A DNA stretch of 64,000 bases from Sporosarcina beigongshangi (GTDB lineage Bacteria > Actinomycetota > Actinomycetes > Actinomycetales > Micrococcaceae). Made by a program: the position numbers and the translations under genes. Positions 26,588 through 36,436 of this stretch are shown piece after piece. Position 1 is the first letter of the stretch, and every line of letters begins with the position of its first letter. Below the pieces are notes generated by a model. The model did no database searches, was not told the origin of the DNA, and saw only the letters and a program-made list of their open reading frames with translations. The stretch is from the NCBI RefSeq assembly GCF_016820535.1, contig NZ_JADHDY010000014.1, positions 1 to 64,000 on the forward strand. The letters run 5' to 3'.

Positions 26588-28611
26588 GCCGTGCGGTTCC
26601 TGACTGCCTCCACAATGCGGCGGACGGCCTCTTCAACGGGCACGCCGTTGTCCTGGCTGCCGTCACGGAAACGGAACGAGACCGCATTGGCGTCGGCGTC
26701 GTCGCCGCCGGCGATCAGGACAAACGGGATTTTGTCCTTGCTGGCGGTGCGGATCTTCTTCGGGAAGCGGTCGCTGGAGATGTCCACCTCGGCGCGGATG
26801 CCTTCCTTCTTAAGCTGCGCGACGACGTCGAACATGTAGTCGTTGAACGCCTCGGCGACCGGGATGGCCACGACCTGCACGGGGGCAAGCCAGGCCGGGA
26901 AGGCGCCGGCGTAGTGCTCGGTCAGCACGCCCATGAAGCGCTCCACCGAACCGAACAGGGCGCGGTGGATCATAACGGGGCGCTGGCGGGTGCCGTCGGC
27001 GGCCTGGTACTCGAGCTCGAAGCGCTCGGGCAGGTTGAAGTCCAGCTGGATCGTCGACATCTGCCAGGTGCGGCCCAGGGCGTCCTTGGCCTGCACGGAG
27101 ATTTTGGGGCCGTAGAACGCGGCTCCGCCGGGATCTGCCACCAGTTCCAGCCCGGACTCGCGGGCGACGTCTGCCAGGGTCTGGGTGGCTTCCTCCCAGA
27201 CGGCGTCGTCTCCGACAAACTTTTCCGGGTCCTTCGTGGAGAGTTCAAGGTAGAAGTCCTCAAGCCCGTAGTCCTTGAGCAGGGACAGGACAAAGTTCAG
27301 TGTTTCGGTGAGCTCGTCCTTCATCTGCTCCTTGGTGCAGTAGATGTGGGCGTCGTCCTGTGTCATGCCGCGCACGCGCGTCAGGCCGTGCACCACGCCG
27401 GACTTCTCGTAGCGGTAGACCGAGCCGAATTCGAACAGGCGCAGCGGCAGTTCCCTGTAGGAGCGTCCACGGGAGCGGAAGATCAGGTTGTGCATGGGGC
27501 AGTTCATCGGCTTGAGGTAGTAGTCCTGGCCGGGCTTGCGCACCGTGCCGTCCTCGTTCAGCTCCGCATCAACGTGCATGGGAGGGAACATCCCGTCCCG
27601 GTACCAGTCCAGGTGGCCGGAGACCTCGTACAGGTTGGCCTTGGTGATGTGCGGGGTGTAGACGAACTCGTAGCCGGCCTCGACGTGGCGCTTGCGCGAG
27701 TAGTCCTCCATCTCCTTGCGGATGATGCCGCCCTTGGGGTGGAACACGGGCAGGCCGGATCCCAGCTCGTCGGGGAAGGAGAAGAGGTCAAGTTCGACGC
27801 CGAGCTTGCGGTGGTCGCGGCGCTCAGCTTCGGCAATGCGCTCCTGGTAGGCCTTGAGGGCTTCCTTGGTGGGCCAGGCCGTGCCGTAGATGCGCTGCAG
27901 CTGCTGGTTGTTCTGGTTGCCCAGCCAGTACGCGGCGGAGGTGCGGGTCAGGGCGAAGGCGTTGGAGATCAGCTTGGTGTTTTGCAGGTGCGGACCGCGG
28001 CAGAGGTCGCACCACACCTCCTCGCCGCTCTTGCGGTCGATGTTGGAGTAGATGGTGATGTCCCCCGCACCCACCTCAACGTTCACGCCTTCGGCGGAGT
28101 CGCCGTCGTTCTTCTTGCCCAGCAGTTCCAGCTTGTAGGGCTCGTTGGCCATGGCTTCGCGGGCCTCGTCCTCGGAGACGACACGGCGGGCGAACTTCTG
28201 GTTCTGGTTGACGATCTTGAGCATCATCTTCTCAAGCGCCTTCAGGTCCTCGGGGGTGAAGGGCTCGGCGACGTCGAAGTCAAAGTAGAAGCCGTCGGTG
28301 ATGTACGGGCCGATGCCGAGCTTCGCATCGGGGCGCAGCTGCTGCACGGCTTGGGCCATGACGTGGGCTGTGGAGTGGCGCAGCACGTCCAGGCCGTCGG
28401 GGGAATCGATTGTGACGGCCTCCACGGAGGCGCCGTCAGCGAGTTCCGCGGACAGGTCCTTGAGCGCGCCGTCCACGCGCATGACAACGACGTCGCGGCG
28501 TTCAAAGAACAGCTCCGCGCCGGTGGTGCCGGTGGCCACCGCAGTCGTCTCGCCGTCGACATTAATGGTGATCTGTGTATCCACTGGCACTGGTAACTCC
28601 TTGTTTGTCAT
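26584..28611 (-). CDS. thrS: Threonine--tRNA ligase
   Basis: A 675-residue class II synthetase with an N-terminal TGS domain, an editing domain containing [14 protein letters not shown], the catalytic core (motif 2 as [14 protein letters not shown], motif 3 as [14 protein letters not shown]) and a C-terminal anticodon-binding domain. ATG at 28611 was chosen because AAGGAG lies 8 bases upstream and the protein then begins [13 protein letters not shown]. The start lies inside the last 50 bases of dnaE2, so the genes overlap and thrS may be partly read from the dnaE2 transcript. Confidence 0.96.
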   Translation of the reverse strand: MTNKELPVPVDTQITINVDGETTAVATGTTGAELFFERRDVVVMRVDGALKDLSAELADGASVEAVTIDSPDGLDVLRHSTAHVMAQAVQQLRPDAKLGIGPYITDGFYFDFDVAEPFTPEDLKALEKMMLKIVNQNQKFARRVVSEDEAREAMANEPYKLELLGKKNDGDSAEGVNVEVGAGDITIYSNIDRKSGEEVWCDLCRGPHLQNTKLISNAFALTRTSAAYWLGNQNNQQLQRIYGTAWPTKEALKAYQERIAEAERRDHRKLGVELDLFSFPDELGSGLPVFHPKGGIIRKEMEDYSRKRHVEAGYEFVYTPHITKANLYEVSGHLDWYRDGMFPPMHVDAELNEDGTVRKPGQDYYLKPMNCPMHNLIFRSRGRSYRELPLRLFEFGSVYRYEKSGVVHGLTRVRGMTQDDAHIYCTKEQMKDELTETLNFVLSLLKDYGLEDFYLELSTKDPEKFVGDDAVWEEATQTLADVARESGLELVADPGGAAFYGPKISVQAKDALGRTWQMSTIQLDFNLPERFELEYQAADGTRQRPVMIHRALFGSVERFMGVLTEHYAGAFPAWLAPVQVVAIPVAEAFNDYMFDVVAQLKKEGIRAEVDISSDRFPKKIRTASKDKIPFVLIAGGDDADANAVSFRFRDGSQDNGVPVEEAVRRIVEAVRNRTA

Positions 28612-31600
28612 GTACGGCTCCTTGTCCAAGCAACATACGGGGGTTGCTGTGAGCCTCTTCGATGGTATCGGTTCGCCGGGCCCCCACCAACACAGGCGGG
28701 ATGCCGGCCACGCCCGTTCCTTGCGCAATGCCGGCGGTCCGGGGCACCTCCACGGTGCCGGGCAGCGAGGCGGTGTCGTGCAGGTCCCACGCCTCCAGCG
28801 CCTGGACCGTGATGCCGCGCGGGCCGGTGCGCCGGGTCAGCCCCCGGATCAGCAGCATGCGGGTGCCAAAGAGCAGCGGCCCGGACTTCTCCTGCGCCTC
28901 GGTGAAGAACACGGTGTCCACGCAGCCGGTGCCGTCGTCGACACTAATGAAAACCACCCGCTTCCCTCCGCGCATGGGAGGGGTTTGGGTGGCGATCCGC
29001 ACCCCGGCCACCAGCACCTCGGTGTTGTTGCGCAGCCCCAGCAGTTCTTCCGCCCGGTGCACGCCCAGCGCATCCAGGTAGGGGGCATAACTGCCCATGA
29101 GGTGCTCGCTGACGTCCAGGGAGAGCAGGTCCAGTTCGGTCCGCACCGTCTCCGCCATTCCGGGGGCCGGGTGCTCGGCTGCGAGCGCACCCAGTTCCAC
29201 GTCCTCCATGGGCAGGGGAATCTGCCCGGTGATGGGTTCGCTGCGCTTGTTGGCTGCGCGGACGGGCAGGCTGTTGACGTGCGCCACGAGGTCGGCCCGG
29301 TTGGCAGTGTTGCCCGTAAGTTCCTTGGCCTTGCTGTGCAGGGAGTCCAGGGCGCCGAGCTGGGCCAGGCGCTTCAGGATGGGCCGGCTCAGCCTGGCCC
29401 GGTCACGCAGGTCTGCGAGGGAGTCGTAGGGCTGGGCGGCCAGGATGCGCTTGAGCTCGGTCCCGCTCAGTCCGTACACCCCGGCCAGCGACAGCCTGAT
29501 CCCGGTTGTCCCCTCCGGCGTGCGTTCTGCCCGGTATTCCCCGGTGCTGGCATTGATGTCCAGCGGCAGGATGGGGATGCCCAGGCGCCGGGCCTCGGCC
29601 ACGAGCAGCCGGCGCGGGTACATGCCGGGGTCATGCTCCCACAGTCCGGCCAGGAATTCGGCCGGGTGGTGCGCCTTCAGCCAGGCCGACTGGTAGGTGG
29701 GCACGGCGAAGGCGGCCCCGTGCGCCTTGCAGAAGCCAAAGCTGCCAAAGGCCTTCAGCGTCCCCCACACCTCGTCAATGACCGACGGCGTGTACCCCCG
29801 TGCCGCCGTCTTCTCCCGGAAATAGGCTTCCACCGCGGGTTCCAGGTCCTCCTTGCCCAGTGCCCGCCGGAATTCGTCGGCGCGGGAGAGCGTGCATCCG
29901 GTCATGACGTGGAAGGTGCGCAGGACCTGTTCGTGGAACACGGTGACGCCGTGGGTTTCCTTCAGGGCCGGAATCAGGTCGGGGTGCGGGTAGTGTTCTG
30001 CGGCGAATCCGGCCCGGCTCTCCAAAAAGGGCTTGACCATGTTTGACTGCATGGGCCCGGGGCGGAAAAGGGAGATGTCGATGATGAGGTCGTTGAACTC
30101 GGCGGGCGCCATCTTCCCCACCAGTTCCCGCTGGCCCGGGGACTCGATCTGGAAGCAGCCCAGCGTGTGGGTGCTGCGGATCAGCTCAAAGGTGGGTTCG
30201 TCGTCGAGCGGGACGGCGTCCAGGTCAATGGCGCCGGTGCCGTCAATGAACGGCGCGTCCGGCGCGTGCCCGCCCTCCGCCGCCACGGCCTCCTTCGAGG
30301 GATGCAGTCGGATGACCTCCCGCACGGCGTACGCCATGGCGCTTTGCATCCGCACCCCCAGAACATCGAGCTTGAGCATGCCCATGGCATCCATGTCGTG
30401 CTTGTCGAACTGGCTCATGGGCAGCCCCATCCCGCTGGGCTGCACGGGCGTGCGGTCCAGCAGCGCGGCGTCCCCCAGGATCACCCCGCACGGGTGCATG
30501 GAGATGTGCCGGGGCAGGGAGTCCAGGCGTTCGGTGAGGTCCACCAGCAGGTCCAGCTGCGCCCCGCCGCGGCGCCCACCGTCCAAGCCGCCGCCGTCGT
30601 GGATGCCTGGGCCGTCAGTGCCGTCCGGCAGCTCGGAGCCATCCGTGCCGAAAGCGTCGTATTCGCGGTGGGAGCCGCCAAGCTCGCGGGATTCCCTGAC
30701 GCGGGCGGCAAAGTCGCGCAGCTCCGGCTTCTCCTCCAGCGCCTCCCGGAAGGATCCGGCGGAGAACCGCCACAGCTGCTTGGCGATCCTGTCGATCTCC
30801 CCCTTGTCCATTCCCAGCGCAAGCCCGGCATCCCGGACGGCGCCGCGGGCCCTGTAACTGTTCTGCATGCTCATCAAGGTGACCCGCTCGGAGCCAAAGC
30901 GCTCAAAGATGCGCCGGTACACGTTGTGCCGTTCGGCGCTTTCGACGTCGAGGTCGATGTCCGGCAGCGTGGAGCGGTCCCGGGAGAGGAAACGCTCGAA
31001 GAGGAGGTCGTTGGCGATGGGGTCAACCGCGCTGATGCCCAGAAGGTAGTTGACCAGCGACGACGCACCGGACCCTCTCGCGGCCCGGCGCACCCCCATG
31101 GAGCGGATCATTTCAGAGACTTCCGCCACGGTAAGGAAGTAGGAGTCAAACTCCAGCCCGGAAATGGTTGTCAGCTCGGTCTCCAGCCGGTGGCGCACGG
31201 CCAGCAGCTTCTCCCCGCGCAACCCGGCGAAGCGGCGGTTCAGTCCCGCCTCGGTGCGCTGGCGCAGTTCCGCGGTGGCGGGCTGCGAGAGGCCCAGCAC
31301 CTGGGATTCGGGTGTTCTGGGGGTTTTCCAGCCCAGATCCGCCACAGGGTCCAGCCGGCACTTGTCCGCCAGCTGGGCGGTGTTGGCCCACAACTGCCGA
31401 AGTTCGGCGCCGCCCCAGCCGCCCTGGTGGATGACCTCCCGTGCCACCACGGACATGTCTGCGGCACTTTTGAGCCACGCCCGGCCTGTGCGCTGCAGCC
31501 CCTCATGCCGGTCCAGCGCCCTCAGCGGCGCAATGTTCCGGGCGGCGTCCAGGACATCGGCGGTGGGTGCATCCACCTCCCGGGCGTAGCGGACCGCGTT

Positions 31601-32239
31601 GCTCAGCACGGCCGGCACATCAAATTCCTGCGCCAGCTTCAGCATGCGCACGGCGTGCGCGGTGCTCATGGGCGCACCGGGAGTGCTTTGGTGGCTGACG
31701 ATCTCCACCACCATGGACCCCACGGGCATGGCTGCGCGCCATTTCAGGAACCTGGTCCTCGGCAACAGGTACCGGTTCCCGTTCAGGGCCCTCGCCACGG
31801 GCGAATCAGGCCCCAGCAGCACCGTCAGCGCCGGCTTGCCGCTCGATGAGTCCAGCACCCCCGCGGCCAGCTGCTCCAAGGTCAGCCCCACCCGGTTCCC
31901 GGGCTGGGCATGGGCTGACGAGATGAGCCGGCAGAGGGCCCCGTAGCCTGTCCCCGCCGGCAGGAGGGTGCCGCCATGGGCCAGCACCACCACCCGCCCC
32001 GCAGTCTCCAACCCGCCCGCGCCCTCCTCCAGCACAGCCAGGTCAACGCCGATGATGGGGTCGATGCCTCCCGCCATGCAGGCCTTCACATGCTTGACCG
32101 CACCGTAGAGCCCGTCCCGGTCGGCAATGCCCAGGGCATCCCCGTCGACGGCGGCCGCCTCCACCATTTCCTGCGGCCACGAAACACCGAAGTGGGCGCT
32201 GAAGGCGGAGGAGGTGTGGAGGTGGACAAAACTACGCAC
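28562..32239 (-). CDS. dnaE2: Error-prone DNA polymerase III alpha subunit DnaE2 (ImuC)
   Basis: A C-family polymerase of 1225 aa. The N-terminal PHP domain begins [15 protein letters not shown], the catalytic palm keeps PDIDLDVES, and the finger and helix-hairpin-helix regions ([29 protein letters not shown]) are intact. A C-terminal OB-fold precedes a 40-residue tail that is longer than usual. The family acts with ImuA' and ImuB in SOS mutagenesis. GTG at 32239 follows a GGGAGGGG site and overlaps the end of the DUF6504 gene by 8 bases. imuA and imuB are not upstream. Confidence 0.93.
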   Translation of the reverse strand: MRSFVHLHTSSAFSAHFGVSWPQEMVEAAAVDGDALGIADRDGLYGAVKHVKACMAGGIDPIIGVDLAVLEEGAGGLETAGRVVVLAHGGTLLPAGTGYGALCRLISSAHAQPGNRVGLTLEQLAAGVLDSSSGKPALTVLLGPDSPVARALNGNRYLLPRTRFLKWRAAMPVGSMVVEIVSHQSTPGAPMSTAHAVRMLKLAQEFDVPAVLSNAVRYAREVDAPTADVLDAARNIAPLRALDRHEGLQRTGRAWLKSAADMSVVAREVIHQGGWGGAELRQLWANTAQLADKCRLDPVADLGWKTPRTPESQVLGLSQPATAELRQRTEAGLNRRFAGLRGEKLLAVRHRLETELTTISGLEFDSYFLTVAEVSEMIRSMGVRRAARGSGASSLVNYLLGISAVDPIANDLLFERFLSRDRSTLPDIDLDVESAERHNVYRRIFERFGSERVTLMSMQNSYRARGAVRDAGLALGMDKGEIDRIAKQLWRFSAGSFREALEEKPELRDFAARVRESRELGGSHREYDAFGTDGSELPDGTDGPGIHDGGGLDGGRRGGAQLDLLVDLTERLDSLPRHISMHPCGVILGDAALLDRTPVQPSGMGLPMSQFDKHDMDAMGMLKLDVLGVRMQSAMAYAVREVIRLHPSKEAVAAEGGHAPDAPFIDGTGAIDLDAVPLDDEPTFELIRSTHTLGCFQIESPGQRELVGKMAPAEFNDLIIDISLFRPGPMQSNMVKPFLESRAGFAAEHYPHPDLIPALKETHGVTVFHEQVLRTFHVMTGCTLSRADEFRRALGKEDLEPAVEAYFREKTAARGYTPSVIDEVWGTLKAFGSFGFCKAHGAAFAVPTYQSAWLKAHHPAEFLAGLWEHDPGMYPRRLLVAEARRLGIPILPLDINASTGEYRAERTPEGTTGIRLSLAGVYGLSGTELKRILAAQPYDSLADLRDRARLSRPILKRLAQLGALDSLHSKAKELTGNTANRADLVAHVNSLPVRAANKRSEPITGQIPLPMEDVELGALAAEHPAPGMAETVRTELDLLSLDVSEHLMGSYAPYLDALGVHRAEELLGLRNNTEVLVAGVRIATQTPPMRGGKRVVFISVDDGTGCVDTVFFTEAQEKSGPLLFGTRMLLIRGLTRRTGPRGITVQALEAWDLHDTASLPGTVEVPRTAGIAQGTGVAGIPPVLVGARRTDTIEEAHSNPRMLLGQGAVHDKQGVTSASGYTDHH

Positions 32240-32654
32240 CGTCCAGCCCCTCCCCCGGACCCGGGCAAAAATCGTCGACGCCATCCAGAGGGTCGATGTC
32301 CTCCCCCTCCAGGGGGTCGTCGTCGGCACCGTCCAGGGCGCCGTCCGTACGAAAGGAGTCCTCCGCGTCATAAACCTTAATGACCCGCCACCTGCCGGCA
32401 GGCCGGTAGTGGGCCACATCAAGGCTGAAGGGCGGCGCCCCACCGTCACTGAGAACCATGCGCCAGATCTGGGTGTCAACGGCCCCCACCCCAGTGCCTG
32501 GCGGGAGTCGTTCGTCACGCTCCCACCAGGGCCGGCGCTCATACCAGCACAGGGGATGCGGGGCCACGTCGTACACCGTCCCGTGCCACACCAGCTGTGC
32601 CGGCTCCCCCTGCGCTGAATACATCACATCCACGGCCTCGCTAAAGATGCCCAT
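32232..32654 (-). CDS. DUF6504 family protein
   Basis: A 140-residue soluble protein, starting MGIFSEAVDVMYSAQGEP. Its first 100 residues are rich in Trp and Tyr (WYERRPWWERDE), followed by a strongly acidic tail (DDDPLEGEDIDPLDGVDD). Proteins of this family normally sit between the Y-family polymerase-like imuB and dnaE2; the role is unknown. ATG at 32654 follows GGGAG at about 8 bases. Here it is the first gene of the operon. Confidence 0.8.
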   Translation of the reverse strand: MGIFSEAVDVMYSAQGEPAQLVWHGTVYDVAPHPLCWYERRPWWERDERLPPGTGVGAVDTQIWRMVLSDGGAPPFSLDVAHYRPAGRWRVIKVYDAEDSFRTDGALDGADDDPLEGEDIDPLDGVDDFCPGPGEGLDGA

Positions 32655-32728
32655 GCACGTGCTCCCATCCCAGCCGGCGGCAGTTGCCGGCCCAAACCGC
32701 ACACTGAATACCAGTGTCCAAATTTGAT

Positions 32729-32744
32729 TAGTAAATATGTTCGA
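32729..32744 (-). promoter_or_regulatory. Candidate LexA (SOS) box upstream of DUF6504-dnaE2
   Basis: The minus-strand sequence tcgaacatatttacta matches 13 of 16 positions of the actinobacterial LexA palindrome tcgaacatatgttcga; one half-site is perfect, the other degenerate. It lies about 75 bases upstream of the first gene of a DNA-damage operon. An acactg/cagtgt inverted repeat at 32701-32717 lies between it and the gene. Confidence 0.5.
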
Positions 32745-32935
32745 TTGAGTTTCAGTGTACGCTCAATTCCATGCGGAAGTAACCGCTCGATTGGGAAGAA
32801 CGCACGGTCCGGGCACCAGTTCGGCATCGATCGCGTTATGTAGATAGCTGACAATGCAACGGGCGTCTACCATGGGCTTACGGCCATTGGTTCAGGCGCG
32901 CTACCAGCGCCACAACGAATTTTAAGGAGCGTTCC

Positions 32936-33442
32936 ATGACAGACATGGTCACCCTCATCGCCAAAACCACTCCGTTGGAGCGGGAGCTGAACATCACTTC
33001 CCGCACCGTGCAGCCAACCGACCTGACGCGCCTCGGTGAGCTTTACTTCACCGCCTACGACGCCGGCGTGGCCGGCGATTCACTCGAAGTGGCCATTGCC
33101 GACATGCAGGCCTCCATGGAGGGCAAGTACGGTCCTTTCCTGCCCGAGGCATCCCACGTTGCACTGGACGAGACCGGGAAGATCGTTGCCGCCGTGCTCG
33201 TGGTGGAACGCGCCGTGGGCGATGACACCCCGGACGCCCCCTTCATCATTGAGCTGGTCACGGACCGGGACCACCGCCGCCGCGGCCTGGCCGAGGACCT
33301 GGTCCTGGCCACCCTGGACACACTGTTCAACGATGGCCAGAAGGATGTTGCCCTGCGCGTGGAGGCCACCAACTCCGCTGCACTGGCCCTCTACCTGTCG
33401 CTGGACTTCCACCGCTGGTCCCCGGAGTCCGAAGAAGACTGA
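32936..33442 (+). CDS. GNAT family N-acetyltransferase
   Basis: A 168-residue single-domain acetyltransferase. The acetyl-CoA loop is LVTDRDHRRRGLAEDLVLA at about residues 102-120, followed by ALRVEATNSAALALYLSLDFH. ATG at 32936 has AAGGAG upstream. The substrate is unknown. It diverges from the dnaE2 operon across a 280-bp AT-richer gap and converges with the SRAP gene. Confidence 0.85.
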   Translation: MTDMVTLIAKTTPLERELNITSRTVQPTDLTRLGELYFTAYDAGVAGDSLEVAIADMQASMEGKYGPFLPEASHVALDETGKIVAAVLVVERAVGDDTPDAPFIIELVTDRDHRRRGLAEDLVLATLDTLFNDGQKDVALRVEATNSAALALYLSLDFHRWSPESEED

Positions 33443-33499
33443 CACCGGCACGACGGCGCACGGCCCGCCCGGGCTCCCGCCGGCTGAACCACGACCCCA

Positions 33500-34225
33500 C
33501 TACACCTCAATGGCCTCGATCAATTCGGGGCCATTGTTGCGTACATTGCCCACCGCACTGCCAACCGGGTCCAGCTCCCACTCCGCGGCCAGGCCCCATG
33601 CCTCGTCCAGCGCGGCGGCCAGCAGCGGGCCGGCATCCTTGGTTGCGGGATCCAGCCATTCGGCCAGCCCTTCCCGGCCCAGCGGCAAGGGGAGCCGGTC
33701 ATGCAGGGTGGCCAATTCGCCGTCGGGCGGGGAAGCCATGGTCAGAATGGTGCAGGAGAGCAGCCACTGGTCCGGGGCACCGTCCTCCTTGGCGGGATCC
33801 TTCCACCATTCATACAGCCCGGCAAAGGTGATGAGGGCGCCGTCGGGCGTGTGGACAAAATACGGCTGCTTGGTCTTGCCGTCGGGCGACTTTTTCCATT
33901 CGTAGTAGCCCTGGACCGGGACACCGCAGCGCCGGGCCTTTATGGCTGCCCGAAAGGTGGGCTTCTCGGCGGCCGTCTCGCTGCGGGCGTTGAAGGCGCG
34001 AACCCCAACAGCCGGATCCTTGGCCCAGCCCGGCACCAGGCCCCACTTGGCCACATGGACCTGGCGGTGCACGGCGCCGTCGATGAGCCGTTCCAGCACA
34101 ATGGGCACGTCCGAGGTAGGTGCCACGTTCCATGAGGCGCGCAATTCGAGGTTGGCATCCGCCTCGGCTTCCAGCTCCGCCACGAGGTCTCCCACTGCCC
34201 TTGCCATCACATAGCGTCCGCACAT
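33500..34225 (-). CDS. SRAP/HMCES-family abasic-site processing protein (YedK)
   Basis: A 241-residue protein of the SOS response-associated peptidase family, which covalently caps abasic sites in single-stranded DNA. The essential Cys is residue 2 (MCGRYVMARA), which fixes the start at 34225. WNVAPTSDVPIV supplies the DNA-binding Asn, GYYEWKK the active Glu, and TLHDRLPLPL the His. The length is normal. It lies about 1.3 kb from the dnaE2 operon, giving a small DNA-damage neighbourhood. Confidence 0.93.
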   Translation of the reverse strand: MCGRYVMARAVGDLVAELEAEADANLELRASWNVAPTSDVPIVLERLIDGAVHRQVHVAKWGLVPGWAKDPAVGVRAFNARSETAAEKPTFRAAIKARRCGVPVQGYYEWKKSPDGKTKQPYFVHTPDGALITFAGLYEWWKDPAKEDGAPDQWLLSCTILTMASPPDGELATLHDRLPLPLGREGLAEWLDPATKDAGPLLAAALDEAWGLAAEWELDPVGSAVGNVRNNGPELIEAIEV

Positions 34226-34619
34226 GGAAACCATGGTGGCACACTTTCGGCCCCGGCGGGCCTGCTTTTTTCGCGCACGACGGCGTCTGCCGCGCCGGGG
34301 TGTCCGGCGCACGGTTGCACAGGGCTGCCACGGCAGCGTACCGGCGGCCAAGCCAGCGTTGCCGTCGCCTTCCCCCGTGCCGCAGCCGGTCATGACGCCG
34401 ATAGTGCTTCATGATGCCGGGATCCCGGCCTCACATGGCGGGATCGGCGTCATTTTCCATATTTGTCCGCTCCAGCGGTGCAAAACCGGCCTCACATGGC
34501 GGGATCGGCGTCATCGATCGGGACCTGCACACGGTCCGAATTGACTATTCCGCAATCCGTCTTTCGTAACCGATCCACCGCAAGGCCTCCACATGGGCCG
34601 GCAGATTTGCCGCCCGAGA
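34226..34619. other. Intergenic region with palindromic repeats
   Basis: Between the SRAP start codon and the trpS stop I see no credible gene. It contains an exact 29-bp direct repeat (34425-34453 and 34486-34514) and an inverted partial copy at 34391-34401. Confidence 0.7.
34391..34514. repeat. Palindromic repeat cluster, family 2
   Basis: The core gacgccgat(cccgc) occurs inverted at 34391-34401 and in the 29-bp direct copies 34425-34453 and 34486-34514, which end in gcgggatcggcgtcat. The same core occurs three times at 63664-63785, about 29 kb away. Confidence 0.8.
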
Positions 34620-35714
34620 TCAATAGGAAGTTCCCATGGCCTCACGGACCTGGCCGAGCGTCCGCTCCGCGATGGGGTTCGCATGCTGATTTCCCTGCTT
34701 CAGGATGTCCCGCAAGTGGGAACGGTCGCGGCCCAGCTCAGCCCTGCGCGCTCGGATGGGTGCGAGATGTTCATTGACAGATTCCGTGACCACCTTCTTC
34801 AGCTCACCAGAACCACCCGAGCCAACTTCCTCGGCAACATCCTGGGGATCGAGTTTCTGGCACAGGGCAGCCAACAGGATCAGGCTGGCAACCTCAGGCC
34901 GGACGAGCGGGTCATAGGTGATGTGACGGATTGAGTCGGTTTTGGCTCCGCGGATCAACCGTGCGGTTTCATCGGCACCGTCCGCCAAAGCTATGGCATT
35001 TCCGCGGCTCTTGCTCATCTTTCCACCATCGGTGCCCAGGAGCAGCGGAGCGGAGGACAGCAGCGCCTCCGGTTCTAAGAACACGTCCCCGCCAACCCCA
35101 TACCTGCGGTTGAAGCGACGGGCTATGGTGCGGGTAAATTCCAGATGGGGCAGTTGGTCCTGGCCCACGGGAACCAGGTTTGATTTGCAGAAGAGCATGT
35201 CCGCGGCCTGGTGGAGCGGATAAGTGAACATCAGGCCGCTGACGGCGGATTGCTGTGAGTGCTTGATCTCATCCTTGATGGTGGGGTTCCGGCCCAGCCC
35301 TGCCACCGACACCAAGCTGAGAAACGGAAGCAGCAGCTGATTCAAGGCAGGGACGGCGCTGTGGGAATAAATTGTTGATTTCGCCGGATCCAAGCCCACG
35401 GCCAGGTAGTCCAGAACCAGATCCTCAACATTCCCGGACAGGTTTTCGGCCACATCGCGGTCGGCCAGGACTTGGTAGTCGACAATCAGCATGAAGGTGT
35501 TGACCGCCAAGTCCTGGAGCCGTGCCCTGTTTTGCAGGGTGCCGAAGTAGTACCCAAGGTGAAGCCGCCCGGCGGGCCTGTCTCCCGTCAACACCCGAAA
35601 CTTTCCGGGGCCGTTCAGGATGCGAAGTTCAAGGGTCCTGGATGCGTCCTGAACAGCGGCGGCGCTCCGGTGTGTGTTTGCAGTTTCGTGCTTGGAATGT
35701 AGTTCTTTCGTCAG
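34620..35714 (-). CDS. trpS: Tryptophan--tRNA ligase (type II / auxiliary class), probable CTG start
   Basis: A class I synthetase. The HIGH-type motif is LHLGYYFG (last His replaced by Tyr) within VLTGDRPAGRLHLG, and KMSKS is GKMSKSRGN. The VLTGDRP signature belongs to the group that includes indolmycin-resistant auxiliary TrpRS. The first usual start in frame is GTG at 35594, immediately at VLTGDRP. The frame is open for about 40 residues further up (SRTLELRILNGPGKFR), with only CTG at 35712-35714 as a plausible start, preceded by AGGAG at 7 bases. That gives 364 aa. Expression is probably controlled by the attenuator at 35774-35867. Confidence 0.9.
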   Translation of the reverse strand: MTKELHSKHETANTHRSAAAVQDASRTLELRILNGPGKFRVLTGDRPAGRLHLGYYFGTLQNRARLQDLAVNTFMLIVDYQVLADRDVAENLSGNVEDLVLDYLAVGLDPAKSTIYSHSAVPALNQLLLPFLSLVSVAGLGRNPTIKDEIKHSQQSAVSGLMFTYPLHQAADMLFCKSNLVPVGQDQLPHLEFTRTIARRFNRRYGVGGDVFLEPEALLSSAPLLLGTDGGKMSKSRGNAIALADGADETARLIRGAKTDSIRHITYDPLVRPEVASLILLAALCQKLDPQDVAEEVGSGGSGELKKVVTESVNEHLAPIRARRAELGRDRSHLRDILKQGNQHANPIAERTLGQVREAMGTSY

Positions 35715-35773
35715 GAGAGGGCTCCTGGTCAGTTTTTTGGCACCGTGCGGACGGCGCCCCTGATTCAGGGCAC

Positions 35774-35867
35774 AAAAAAGCCGTCCTTGCGAACGGCTGC
35801 GATTGGTCTCAAGGCATGGCCGTTCCTACAAGGAACGCCACCAGGCCGAGAGCCGTGAAAAATGCAT
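35774..35867 (-). promoter_or_regulatory. Ribosome-mediated transcription attenuator of trpS
   Basis: Four segments can be read on the minus strand: 1 cgttcc (35832-35837, just after the Trp codons), 2 ggaacggc (35819-35826), 3 agccgttc (35791-35798) and 4 ggacggct (35779-35786). Segments 1:2 pair over 6 bp, 2:3 over 7 bp (gaacggc/gccgttc) and 3:4 over 8 bp with a gcaa loop and six T. The 3:4 form is a terminator and the 2:3 form an antiterminator. Stalling at the leader Trp codons would favour 2:3 and trpS transcription. Confidence 0.9.
35826..35867 (-). CDS. trpS leader peptide with tandem Trp codons
   Basis: A 13-codon frame, MHFSRLSAWWRSL, runs from ATG at 35867 to TAG at 35826-35828. 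Two adjacent TGG codons (35838-35843) lie immediately before hairpin segment 1, the textbook position for sensing uncharged tRNA-Trp. There is no clear Shine-Dalgarno sequence; a taatct at 35874-35879 could be a -10 element, giving a nearly leaderless message. The stop codon overlaps segment 2. Confidence 0.88.
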   Translation of the reverse strand: MHFSRLSAWWRSL

Positions 35868-36036
35868 GTCACGAGATTACACCACCATTCGGGCGCCTGT
35901 GCCTGGCCCCAGCCGGCCCTGGTGACGGCGGCACCAGGGGAGGCACCGCCGTCGAACGTGCCGAAATGCGGAATACTCTCGCCAACCAGTAGCGTTGTGC
36001 CAAGTAGCAAGCAATCTACCTTCAAGGAGCATTACC

Positions 36037-36294
36037 GTGGACTTCACTCCCGAGACCGGCACGATCACCATGTTCTCCACCACCTGGTGCGGCTACTGCA
36101 AGCGGCTGAAGAAGCAGCTGGATGCGGAAGGGATCGGCTACACGGAGGTCAACATCGAGGAAGTGGCCGGCACCGCCGAGCTCGTCGAGAGCCTGAACGA
36201 CGGCAACCAGACCGTCCCCACCATCCTTTTCCCGGACGGCTCCGCCGCAACCAACCCGTCACTGAAGGACGTCAAGGAGCGCCTCGCCGCGTAG
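36037..36294 (+). CDS. Mycoredoxin / glutaredoxin-like protein
   Basis: An 85-residue thioredoxin-fold oxidoreductase. The active site is TTWCGYCKRLKKQL at about residues 14-27 (CGYC, typical of mycoredoxin-1), with the cis-Pro region QTVPTILFPDG. It would reduce mixed disulfides with mycothiol. GTG at 36037 follows AAGGAG. Its neighbour is the mycothiol-dependent formaldehyde dehydrogenase, supporting a mycothiol role. Confidence 0.9.
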   Translation: MDFTPETGTITMFSTTWCGYCKRLKKQLDAEGIGYTEVNIEEVAGTAELVESLNDGNQTVPTILFPDGSAATNPSLKDVKERLAA

Positions 36295-36436
36295 CCCCGT
36301 TCTGCACGCAGGACGCCCGGCCGTGTGCAACGCGACCTCAACATAGGAGCCCCATCAAGGCGCAACCATGTAACCTGTCAGGAACCCCATCCGATGTTCC
36401 CGGCAAGGGAACACATGCTGCTTGAAGGAGCTTTTC

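Noticed and set aside
26914-28596. A 560-residue plus-strand frame antisense to thrS
   Set aside because: Shadow frame; no motif and no promoter.
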